From Thermohalobaculum sp038528605 (GTDB taxonomy: Bacteria; Pseudomonadota; Alphaproteobacteria; Rhodobacterales; Rhodobacteraceae): a stretch of 34,665 bases of DNA. The position numbers were made by a program, and so were the translations under genes. Below, in pieces: positions 1-7,400 of this stretch. Where the stretch lies: positions 1-34,665 of the forward strand of contig JBCBEP010000026.1 in assembly GCA_038528605.1 (NCBI GenBank). Reading direction: 5' to 3'. Each line of letters starts with the position of its first letter. The first letter of the stretch is position 1. Under the pieces are notes generated by a model. That model had not been told where the DNA came from. It did not search any database and worked only from the letters and a program-made list of their open reading frames with translations.

Positions 1-510
1 CATGAGCACCCGATGTGGGCGAAGGAGCTCTATGGCTTCGCCGACCATGTGCCGGAGACAGAGGAGTACGGGGTGGCGAGCTTCGTCTACCGCGCGCGCC
101 AGCCCTTCGTGCCCGAGAAGATCGCGGCCGTGCTGAACGGTTCGATGCCGGGCGTGATCCGTGCGAAGGGGCATTTCTGGCTCGCAACCCGGCCGGACTG
201 GGTGGCGGAGTTCTCGCTGGCGGGCGCCCTTTCCTCGGTGAAGCCGCTGGGGAACTGGTGGGCCGCGGTGCCGCGGGAGCATTGGCCGGACCATGACGGT
301 GTGCAGTCCTACATGCAGCAGCACTGGCAGGAGCCCTGGGGCGACCGGCGCCAGGAGATCGTGTTCATCGGGGCGGGCATCGACTGGCCGGCGCTGAAGG
401 CCCGCCTCGACGCAGCGCTGCTGCCGGCGGTTGCTGCAGAGCGTGTCGAGGACCTGCCGGATCTGCCGGATCCCTTCCCGCTCTGGCGCCGGGCCGACGC
501 GGCGGCGTAA
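1..510 (+). CDS. CobW-family (COG0523) protein, C-terminal part, 5' truncated
   Basis: The reading frame is open from base 1 (His-Glu-His-Pro, then Met-Trp-Ala-Lys) to a TAA at 508-510, so the gene starts outside the window and the Met at base 13 is internal. What remains, about 169 residues, is the CobW C-terminal domain. It has the family's typical stretch 'ETEEYGVASFVYRARQPF', followed by 'GVIRAKGHFWLATRP' and a late 'GDRRQEIVFIGAGID'. The GTPase domain with its P-loop and the CxCC metal motif would be upstream and is not visible. Members are GTP-dependent metallochaperones, often for zinc, or cobalamin-synthesis accessory proteins. The metal cannot be deduced here. The gene converges on the lipoprotein gene with a 27-bp gap and no clear terminator. 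Confidence 0.9.
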   Translation, partial: HEHPMWAKELYGFADHVPETEEYGVASFVYRARQPFVPEKIAAVLNGSMPGVIRAKGHFWLATRPDWVAEFSLAGALSSVKPLGNWWAAVPREHWPDHDGVQSYMQQHWQEPWGDRRQEIVFIGAGIDWPALKARLDAALLPAVAAERVEDLPDLPDPFPLWRRADAAA

Positions 511-537
511 CGCCTTGGGGCCCCGTCTTCCCGCGGC

Positions 538-1293
538 CTAGCCCGGCGCGGCCGGGCGGAGGAGGCGGGGGCCGATGGCGTCGATCACCGCGCGAGCATC
601 GTAGGCGGCGGCATCGTCCGCCGGCTTCGCGCCCTCGAAGAGCCGGATCTCGGCGCTGGCTTCGAGGCGGGTGACCACGGGGCGCGGGGGGCTGCGGTAG
701 ACCAGCGTGCCGCCCCAGCCCGGGTAGAAGCCCCAGCCATAGGGGTAATAGCCGAAGCCGAAACCATAGCCGAGATAGAGGCGGGAGTGCCGCCGGTAGC
801 GCCGGTGACGGTGGTGGCGGCGCTTGTGTTTGTGCTTGCGCTTGGCGCTGTGGGTGACTGGATTTGCTGCCGCCGGTGGGCGCTGCTGCATGGATTTGCC
901 GACGACGCGGACGCCGAGGAAGATGGGGGCGACGTGGACGGGCCCGCCATAGCCGCCGGCGAAGTAGCGGATTTCCGGCACGGTTTCGCGCGCGTCGATG
1001 CGGAACCAGTCCGCCCCCTCGGCGAGCGTGATCTCGGCGGCGCGGTAGAGGAGGTAGTCCTCCACCTGCTCGGGCGCGGTGGCGCCGTTGGCGGCGAAGC
1101 TGATGCGGAAGCGGCGGTCCTCGAGCGGGGCCTCGCGGAAGCCGAGGGAGGCCGGCTCCTCGGGGAGCGCTGCGACATAGGGCGTGGGCCCTGCGGCGCA
1201 GGCGGCGAGGAGGGGCAGGAGAAGCGCGAGCGCTGCCCGGCGGATCTGCCGGGCGGTGGAACCGGTGCTCTGGCAGGCAGCGGGGGGGCGCAT
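538..1293 (-). CDS. putative lipoprotein, CC0125/CC1285-like
   Basis: This gene encodes 251 residues with an N-terminal signal region: two arginines at 18-19, a Leu/Ala core, and a lipobox Leu-Leu-Ala-Ala-Cys ending at Cys32. That predicts a lipid-anchored envelope protein. The segment after the lipobox (PTPYVAALPEEPASLGFREAPLEDRRFRI, in outline) resembles the alphaproteobacterial CC0125/CC1285 lipoprotein family, whose function is unknown. The middle has a very basic His/Lys/Arg tract at about 147-168, followed by a Gly/Tyr-rich tract at about 169-195. These two low-complexity tracts look inserted into the domain and could bind metal or polyanions, which is inference. The start is the only in-frame ATG before the signal sequence. 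Its ribosome-binding site is poor, so the start is less certain than the gene. Confidence 0.75.
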   Translation of the reverse strand: MRPPAACQSTGSTARQIRRAALALLLPLLAACAAGPTPYVAALPEEPASLGFREAPLEDRRFRISFAANGATAPEQVEDYLLYRAAEITLAEGADWFRIDARETVPEIRYFAGGYGGPVHVAPIFLGVRVVGKSMQQRPPAAANPVTHSAKRKHKHKRRHHRHRRYRRHSRLYLGYGFGFGYYPYGWGFYPGWGGTLVYRSPPRPVVTRLEASAEIRLFEGAKPADDAAAYDARAVIDAIGPRLLRPAAPG

Positions 1294-1519
1294 GCGGAGG
1301 TCTCCATCAGCCGTCGCGTGGCGGGAGTGTACGCCTCACGGCCGGCCGCGCCAACGCATGCCGTTGCGGCCGGCGCGGGCTGGGTGCGGGCTGGGCGCGG
1401 GAGGGGCGCGGGAGGGGGCGGGCTGACGGGTGCCCGCAACGCCGCGCATCGCCTGCGCTCGCGCGGCGGCGCCCACCCGCCAGCCCGCCCCCGCTTGGCC
1501 CGTGGCCGAGATGGGATCC
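1294..1519. other. Intergenic region upstream of lipoprotein and thi operon
   Basis: No credible gene is seen between the lipoprotein start and the thi promoter candidate. The stretch is very GC-rich and holds the 11-bp tandem repeat described separately. The rest shows no motif that I can name. It must contain the promoter of the minus-strand lipoprotein gene, but no convincing -35/-10 pair was found. Confidence 0.6.
1375..1418 (+). repeat. 11-bp G-rich tandem repeat (4 copies), G-quadruplex motif
   Basis: Four adjacent 11-bp units lie here: gcgggctgggt, gcgggctgggc, gcgggaggggc and gcgggaggggg. They give eight runs of three or more G on the plus strand, with loops of one to three bases, which fits the standard intramolecular G-quadruplex pattern twice over. 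The repeat lies between the start of the minus-strand lipoprotein gene and the promoter/riboswitch of the thi operon. Any role in expression is inference. Confidence 0.8.
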
Positions 1520-1548
1520 TTGACAGCGGGGGATGGGGCCTGTTCTCT
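1520..1548 (+). promoter_or_regulatory. Candidate promoter of the thi operon
   Basis: A perfect TTGACA (1520-1525) is followed after 17 bp by TTCTCT (1543-1548), a weak -10. Transcription would begin close to 1555, just where the TPP riboswitch begins, and that placement is the main support. The -10 matches the consensus poorly. Confidence 0.45.
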
Positions 1549-1555
1549 CGCCCCC

Positions 1556-1658
1556 AGTGCAGGGGAGCCCCGCGAAGGGGCTGAGAGGCCGATGGCGCCA
1601 GGTGGCGTGGCGCGGCGACCCTTCGAACCTGATCCGGGTGATGCCGGCGAAGGGAGCA
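1556..1658 (+). ncRNA. TPP (thiamin pyrophosphate) riboswitch, THI element
   Basis: The hallmark conserved blocks of the THI-box aptamer are present in the right order: 'ggggctgaga' at about 1577-1586, then 'gacccttcgaacctgatccg' at about 1618-1636, then 'gatgccggcgaaggga'. Together these form the pyrimidine-sensing and pyrophosphate-sensing arms. The element lies about 100 nt upstream of thiY in the same orientation. After the aptamer comes a 7-bp hairpin (1668-1674 with 1680-1686). A 7-nt stretch at 1706-1712 is also complementary to the thiY ribosome-binding region at 1749-1755, which suggests control of translation. The outer P1 boundary is approximate. Confidence 0.95.
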
Positions 1659-1760
1659 GATCACGGGCCGGCGGGGTCTCCGCCGGTGCTCTCCCCCAAG
1701 CCGCCTCTCCCGGTGCCATTGGAAGCGCCTGGCCCCTGGCCGGCGATACGGGAGAAGACC

Positions 1761-2711
1761 ATGCGCCTTTCCGCTCTCGCCCTTGCGGCCGGGCTTTCGG
1801 CTTTCGCCGGCCAGCAGGCAGTGGCTGCCGACAAGCTGACGCTTGCGCTCGACTGGTTCGTGAACCCGGACCACGGGCCGATCATCCTGGCCGAGGAGCT
1901 GGGGTATTTCGAGGAGGCGGGGCTCGAGGTGGAGGTGATCGCGCCCGCCGACCCCTCGGAGCCGCCGAAGATGGTGGCGGCGGGGCGTGTCGACCTGGCG
2001 GTGAGCTACCAGGTGCAGCTGCATCTGCAGGTGGCCGAAGGGCTGCCGGTGGCCTGGGTGGGCACGCTGGTGGCCACGCCGCTGAACTGCCTGCTGGTGC
2101 TGGCGGACGGGCCGGTGAAGGAGATCTCGGACCTCGAGGGCGGCAGGATCGGCTTCTCTGTCGCCGGCGTGGAGGAGGCGCTGCTGGGCGCGATCCTCGA
2201 GAACCACGGCGTCTCGATGGACGGCATCGAGCTTATCAACGTGAACTTTGCGCTGAGCCCCGCGCTGATGACGCAGCAGGTGGATGCGGTGATCGGCGCC
2301 TACCGGAACTTCGAGCTCAACCAGATGGAGATCGAAGGGGTGGAGGGGCGGTGCTTCTTTATCGAGGAAGAGGGGCTGCCCGCGCATGACGAGCTGATCT
2401 ACGTGGCGAACCCCGAGATCGGGCCGGAGAAGAAGGACGCGATCGCGCGCTTTCTCGAGGCGACCGAGAAGGCGGTGCAGTACATCGTGAACCACCCCGA
2501 GGAGAGCTGGGAGATCTTCAAGGGCACCTCGCCGGAGCTGGACGATGCGCTGAACGCGAAGGCCTGGCCCGACACGATCCCGCGCTTTGCGCTGCGCCCC
2601 GGGGCGATGGATGTGGGGCGGTACAAGCGGTTCGAGGCCTTCATGCACGCCCGCGCGCTGGTGCCGGAGGTGAAGCCGGTCTCGTCGCTGCTGCTCGATC
2701 TTCACGAGTGA
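1761..2711 (+). CDS. thiY: Thiamin-precursor (HMP/FAMP) ABC transporter substrate-binding protein
   Basis: The product is 316 residues of the NMT1/THI5-like periplasmic binding protein family. It begins with a signal peptide (MRLSALALAAGLSAFAG, likely cleaved after Ala-Val-Ala-Ala near residue 23). Next comes the typical opening LTLALDWFVNPDHGPI, then a GLEVEVI strand, the 'PKMVAAGRVDLAVSYQ' block and later 'FALSPALMTQQVDAVIG'. ThiY proteins bind pyrimidine precursors of thiamin. The start at 1761 is chosen because the signal peptide begins there and GGGAGAAG lies just upstream. Upstream frame continuation runs through the riboswitch and is not coding. The TPP riboswitch directly upstream supports a thiamin-related substrate. 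The stop overlaps the GTG start of thiZ. Confidence 0.9.
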   Translation: MRLSALALAAGLSAFAGQQAVAADKLTLALDWFVNPDHGPIILAEELGYFEEAGLEVEVIAPADPSEPPKMVAAGRVDLAVSYQVQLHLQVAEGLPVAWVGTLVATPLNCLLVLADGPVKEISDLEGGRIGFSVAGVEEALLGAILENHGVSMDGIELINVNFALSPALMTQQVDAVIGAYRNFELNQMEIEGVEGRCFFIEEEGLPAHDELIYVANPEIGPEKKDAIARFLEATEKAVQYIVNHPEESWEIFKGTSPELDDALNAKAWPDTIPRFALRPGAMDVGRYKRFEAFMHARALVPEVKPVSSLLLDLHE

Positions 2712-3484
2712 GGGCTAGGCCCTCAGGGACGGGCGCGCCGCCGGGTGTCCGGATCGAGGGGGATCTGCGCTTTGGGGGCGCGGCAGGCGCGGCCTTCGAC
2801 CTCGAAGGGCTGGGGCTGACGCTGGAGGCGGGGCGCTGGACCTGCCTGCTGGGGCCCTCGGGCGTCGGCAAGTCTACCCTGCTGCGGCTGATCGCGGGGC
2901 TGGAGGCGGGCGGGCGGCTGGATGGCAGCATCCACGCGAGCGATGGGGCGCCGCTGGCCGGGCGCATCGCCTATATGGCGCAGACGGACCTGCTGGTGCC
3001 CTGGCTCGACATTCTCGGCAACGTGACGCTGGGCGCGCGGCTGAGGGGCGAGGCGGTGGACCGGGCGCGGGCCGAGGCGCTGGTGGCGCGTGTGGGGCTT
3101 TCGGGCCGGGCGGGCGCGAAGCCCGGCGCGCTTTCTGGCGGGCAGCGCCAGCGGGTGGCGCTGGCGCGGACGCTGATGGAGGACCGGCCGGTGGCGCTGC
3201 TCGACGAGCCGTTCTCGGCGCTCGACGCCCGCACCCGCGCCGAGATGCAGGAGCTGGCCTGGGAGCTGCTGGCCGGGCGCACCGTGCTGATGGTGACCCA
3301 TGAGCCGGCGGAGGCGGCGCGCCTTGGCCAGGCGGTGTGGCTGCTGACCGAGGGTGGGCTGTCGCCGGGCGCGCTGCCCGCGGCGCCGCCCATTCGCGAT
3401 GCCGGGGCGCGCGAGACGCTTGAGGCGGGGGCGGCGCTGCTCGCCCGGTTGCGGGCGCCGGGCGGCTCGGGAGTTTCGGCGTGA
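2708..3484 (+). CDS. thiZ: Thiamin-precursor ABC transporter ATPase
   Basis: The product is 258 residues of a single ABC ATPase domain. Walker A is GPSGVGKST (about 53-61), the Q-loop is in 'AYMAQTDLLVPWL', the signature is LSGGQRQRVALAR, Walker B is VALLDEPFSALD, and the H-loop is in MVTHEPAEA. All catalytic residues are present. It belongs to the nitrate/sulfonate/taurine/thiamin-precursor import ATPase type and would energise ThiX. The GTG start overlaps the thiY stop in a GTGA arrangement, so translation is probably coupled. The N-terminal 25 residues are low in information. The specificity is assigned from the neighbouring riboswitch and ThiY rather than from the ATPase itself. Confidence 0.88.
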   Translation: MRARPSGTGAPPGVRIEGDLRFGGAAGAAFDLEGLGLTLEAGRWTCLLGPSGVGKSTLLRLIAGLEAGGRLDGSIHASDGAPLAGRIAYMAQTDLLVPWLDILGNVTLGARLRGEAVDRARAEALVARVGLSGRAGAKPGALSGGQRQRVALARTLMEDRPVALLDEPFSALDARTRAEMQELAWELLAGRTVLMVTHEPAEAARLGQAVWLLTEGGLSPGALPAAPPIRDAGARETLEAGAALLARLRAPGGSGVSA

Positions 3485-4227
3485 GCGCCCTCGTGCGGGT
3501 GCTGCCCGCAATGCTCGGCCTGCTGGTGATCTGGCAGGGAGTGGTGAGCCTGACGGGCGTGACCCCTTTCATCCTGCCCGGACCGCTGAAGGTGGCGGAG
3601 GCGCTCTGGGCGTCGCGCGCGCTTATCGCCGAGAATGCGGTGATCACGGCGGCGCAGGTGCTGGCGGGCATGGCGCTGGGGGCCGCGCTTGGCGGGCTGA
3701 CGGCGCTGGGCCTTGCGATGTCCCCGCGGCTGGCGCGCATGGTGCTGCCGGGGCTGCTGCTGAGCCAGGCCGTGCCCTATTTCGCGCTGGCGCCCATCCT
3801 GGCGTTGTGGCTGGGCTTCGGGATGGCCTCGAAGATCGCCATGGCGGTGCTGATCATCTTCTTCCCGGTCACCTCCGCTTTCTATGACGGGCTGCGGCGG
3901 ACGGATCGGGGGCTGCTCGACCTCGCTGAGGTGATGGGGGCGGGGCACCGCGCGGTGCTCTGGCGGCTGCGCCTGCCCGCCGCGCTGCCGGCCTTTGCCT
4001 CCGGTTTGCGGCTGGCGGCTGTCTATGCGCCCATCGGCGCGGTGGTCGGCGAGTGGGTGGGGGGCGCTTCGGGCGGGCTCGGCTACCTGATGTTGCTGGC
4101 GAACGGGCGGGTTAAGATCGACCTCATGTTCGCGAGCCTCGTGGTCCTCGCGCTTTTCACCGTGCTGCTCTACGCCGCCGTGAACCGGCTCGCCAGCCGG
4201 CTGGAGCGCTGGGCTGCCGGTTGGTGA
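3481..4227 (+). CDS. thiX: Thiamin-precursor ABC transporter permease
   Basis: The product is a 248-residue BPD-type inner-membrane permease with about six hydrophobic segments. The first is at residues 5-25 and the last at about 215-238. The EAA-type cytoplasmic loop that contacts the ATPase is visible as 'DLAEVMGAGHRAVLWRLRLPAALP', followed by GLRLAAVYAPIGAVVGEW. It resembles the TauC/SsuC/ThiX permeases. The GTG start overlaps the thiZ stop by 4 bp. It is the last gene of the riboswitch-controlled operon, and no thiamin biosynthesis enzyme follows, so the operon is dedicated to uptake. Confidence 0.88.
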   Translation: MSALVRVLPAMLGLLVIWQGVVSLTGVTPFILPGPLKVAEALWASRALIAENAVITAAQVLAGMALGAALGGLTALGLAMSPRLARMVLPGLLLSQAVPYFALAPILALWLGFGMASKIAMAVLIIFFPVTSAFYDGLRRTDRGLLDLAEVMGAGHRAVLWRLRLPAALPAFASGLRLAAVYAPIGAVVGEWVGGASGGLGYLMLLANGRVKIDLMFASLVVLALFTVLLYAAVNRLASRLERWAAGW

Positions 4228-4254
4228 GGGCGGGGGTGAAGGCGGGGGTGAGGG
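4228..4254 (+). repeat. 12-bp G-rich tandem repeat after thiX
   Basis: Right after the thiX stop there are two near-identical 12-bp units, ggcgggggtgaa and ggcgggggtgag, flanked by partial copies. The plus strand has four G-runs of three or more in 27 bases, so this is another possible G-quadruplex. No conventional terminator was seen between thiX and the dehydrogenase gene. Confidence 0.6.
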
Positions 4255-4400
4255 CGGCCGGGAGCGCGCGCCACGTTTCGTGAGGGGGCATGACCGGGCG
4301 GCTGCCGATCGGGGCGACTGCCGCGGAAAGTTGTCTTTTAGTCGTTGACCTGGGGTGGCATGGTGGCCGGTGCGCGGAAGGGCGTGCCGGCTTATGGAAG

Positions 4401-4440
4401 GCTTGGGCGCCCTGGATAACGAGACGCACGACGCCCAAGC
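4401..4440 (+). promoter_or_regulatory. Inverted repeat in the leader of the glutamate dehydrogenase gene
   Basis: GCTTGGGCG (4401-4409) is perfectly mirrored by CGCCCAAGC (4432-4440), ending 25 bp before the chosen start codon. It could be an operator or an mRNA hairpin. If translation began at the ATG at 4394 instead, the repeat would be coding, so the assignment depends on the start choice. Confidence 0.4.
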
Positions 4441-4465
4441 GTCGCTCACAACGGGGAGCCTGCCC

Positions 4466-7400
4466 ATGCTGATCGCCAACACCGAGACCTTCGAACAGAA
4501 GCTCGACGAACTGCGGCGCCTCGCCGGGGAGCGGCTGGAGCGGGCGGAGGCGATGAGCTTCACCATGGGGCTGGACGTGATCCTCGCCAATGCCGCGCGC
4601 GAGGAGGTGGACGAGCTCGATATCGAGGAGCTCTACGGCGCGGCGCTGGCGCTTTGGAAGTTCTGCCGGGACCGCAAGCCTGGCCGACCGAAGGTGCGCG
4701 TCTACAACCCGCGCATGGCGGAGCATGGCTGGTCCTCGCGCCATACCATCGTGGAAGTGGTGAACGACGACATGCCGTTCCTGGTGGACAGCACGACGGT
4801 GCTGCTGACGGAGCAGGGCCTTGGCATTCATGCGCTGATCCACCCGCTGATGACCGTGCGGCGCGACGAGACCGGGCGGCGCCTGGGGCTGGCGGAGCCG
4901 GGCAGCGAGGGCGCGGTTGGCGAGAGCGTGATCCATGTGCAGGTCGACCAGATCGGCGAGCCGCAGCGGCTGGCGGAGCTGAAGGACGCCTTCGAGGCGA
5001 TGTATGCGGATGTGGCGCTGGCGGTGCGGGACTGGCGGCCGATGCTGGCGCGCCTGGCCGAGACCACCGAGACCCTGCGCCAGACCGCGCCGGCCACGGT
5101 GACCGACAGCGCGAACGAGGGCGCGGCCTTCCTCGACTGGCTGGCGGACAACCACTTCACCTTCCTCGGCTGCCGCAGCTTCTACTGGGGCGGCGATGGC
5201 GGGTTCCAGCCGGTGCATGACAGCGGGCTGGGGCTGCTCAGCGAGCCCGACTACACGGTGATGCGCGACACCGACGGGAATTTCGTGCACTGGACGCCGG
5301 AGCTGCACCAGTTCGCGGCGCAGGATCATCCGCTGCTGGTGGTGAAGGCGAACCGGCGCTCGACCGTGCATCGCGGCACGCATTTCGACGTGGTGGCGGT
5401 GAAGCAGTACGGGGCCGACGGGCAGGTGACCGGCGAGCAGGTCTTCGTGGGCCTCTTCACCTCGGCCGCCTATAACCGCAGCCCGCACGAGATCCCGATG
5501 CTGCGCGAGAAGCTCGACCGGATCATCCGGCGCGCGGGCTTCCGCCCCTCGAGCCATGACGGCAAGGCGCTGGACAACGTGCTGGAGAACTATCCGCGCG
5601 ACGAGCTTTTCCAGTCGACGGACGAGCAGCTTTTCGAGAATGCGGTTGGCGTGCTGCACCTCGCCACGCGGCCGCGCACGCGGCTGTTCATGCGGCCCGA
5701 CCGGTTCGGCCGGTTCGTGAGCTGCGTCGCCTATGTGCCGCGGGAACGGTACACGACGGAGCTGCGCGTAAAGCTCGGCACGATCCTCTGCGAGGCGGTG
5801 AACGGGCGCGTTGCGTCGTGGGAGCCGAGCTTCGACATGGAGGCGATGGCGCGCGTTCATTTCGTGGTGGCGCTGCAGGCGGGCATGCCGGCCATCGACG
5901 TGGCGGAGGTGGAGCGCCAGGTGGTCGAGGCCGTGCGCTCCTGGTCCGACCGGCTGATGGATGCGCTGGTGGAGAAGGATGGCGAGCACAAGGGCCACGC
6001 GCTCCACGCCCGCTTCGGCATGGGCTTCCCGGCCAGCTACCGCGAGGAGGTGGGGATCGCCCAAGCGGTGGCCGATATCGAGCGGCTGGAGACGCTGACG
6101 GACGCCGCGCCGCTGGGGCTGCACTTCTACCGCCGGCTGGAGGACGACGACGACCGGGTGCGCTTCAAGATCTTCCACAAGGGCGGGCCCGTTCCGCTTT
6201 CGGACTGCCTGCCGGTGCTGGAGCATATGGGCTTCCGGGTGCTGAACGAGCATCCGTACCTCATCGAATGCGAGGGCGGGGAGACCTGGATCCACGACTT
6301 CCTGATGGTCTCGCAGGGCGGTGAGGCGATCGACCTTTCCGGGGGCAGCATCCGCGCCAAGATGGAGGACGCTTTCGAGGCGGTCTGGGTCGGCGAGATG
6401 GACGATGACCGGCTCAACCGGCTCATCCTGCTCGCGGGCCTGGAGCATGGCGCGGTGGACATCCTGCGCGCCTATAGCCGGTTCCTGCGCCAGGCGCGCA
6501 TTCCCTACTCGATCGAGTACATGGAGGACGCGCTCTGCGATTATCCGGAGATTGCGGAGAAGCTCATCGCCCTCTTCGAGACGCGGTTCGACCCGGAGAC
6601 CGGCCACAGCCTCGACGAGCGGAAGGCGGCGACGAACGCGCTGGTGGGCGAGATCGAGGCGACGCTGGAGAGCGTGCCGAGCCTTGATGTGGACCGGATC
6701 CTGCGCCGCTTTGTGAACGCCATCCTCTCGACGCTGCGCACCAATGCCTACCAGGAGGGCCCGGACGGCCCGAAGGCCTATGTGAGCTTCAAGTTCGACA
6801 GCGGGGCGCTGGACGATCTGCCGCTGCCCCGGCCCTGGCGCGAGATCTTCGTGTTCAGCCCGTGGGTCGAGGGTGTTCACTTGCGCGGCGGGCCGGTGGC
6901 GCGCGGCGGCCTACGATGGTCCGACCGCAAGGAGGATTTCCGGACCGAGGTGCTGGGCCTTGTGAAGGCGCAGCAGGTGAAGAACTCGGTCATCGTGCCT
7001 GTCGGGAGCAAGGGCGGGTTCCTGCCGAAGAAGCTGCCGGCGGGCGGCAGCCGCGAGGAGGTGCAGGCCGAGGCGATCCGCTGCTACAAGACGTTCCTCT
7101 CGGGCCTGCTCGACATCACCGACAACCTCGACCAGGGCACGGTGGTGCCGCCGGCCGCGGTGGTGCGCTACGATCTGGACGACCCCTACCTGGTTGTGGC
7201 GGCGGACAAAGGCACGGCGACGTTCTCGGACATCGCCAACGGGCTGGCGCAGGACTACGGCTTCTGGCTGGACGACGCCTTCGCCTCTGGCGGCTCGAAC
7301 GGGTACGACCACAAGGGCATGGGCATTACCGCCAAGGGCGGCTGGGAGGCGGTGAAGCGCCATTTCCGCGAGCTTGGGCACGACACGCAGAGCGAGCCCT

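Noticed and set aside
585..2705. Long open frame on the minus strand across lipoprotein, riboswitch and thiY
   Set aside because: It runs antisense to thiY and the riboswitch, has a composition of Arg/Pro/His typical of GC-rich shadow frames, and shows no domain.
4360..4380. Sigma-54-like GG/GC pair (TGGCATGGTGGCCGGTGC) upstream of the glutamate dehydrogenase gene
   Set aside because: The -12 element lacks TTGC at the required spacing, so the match is only partial.
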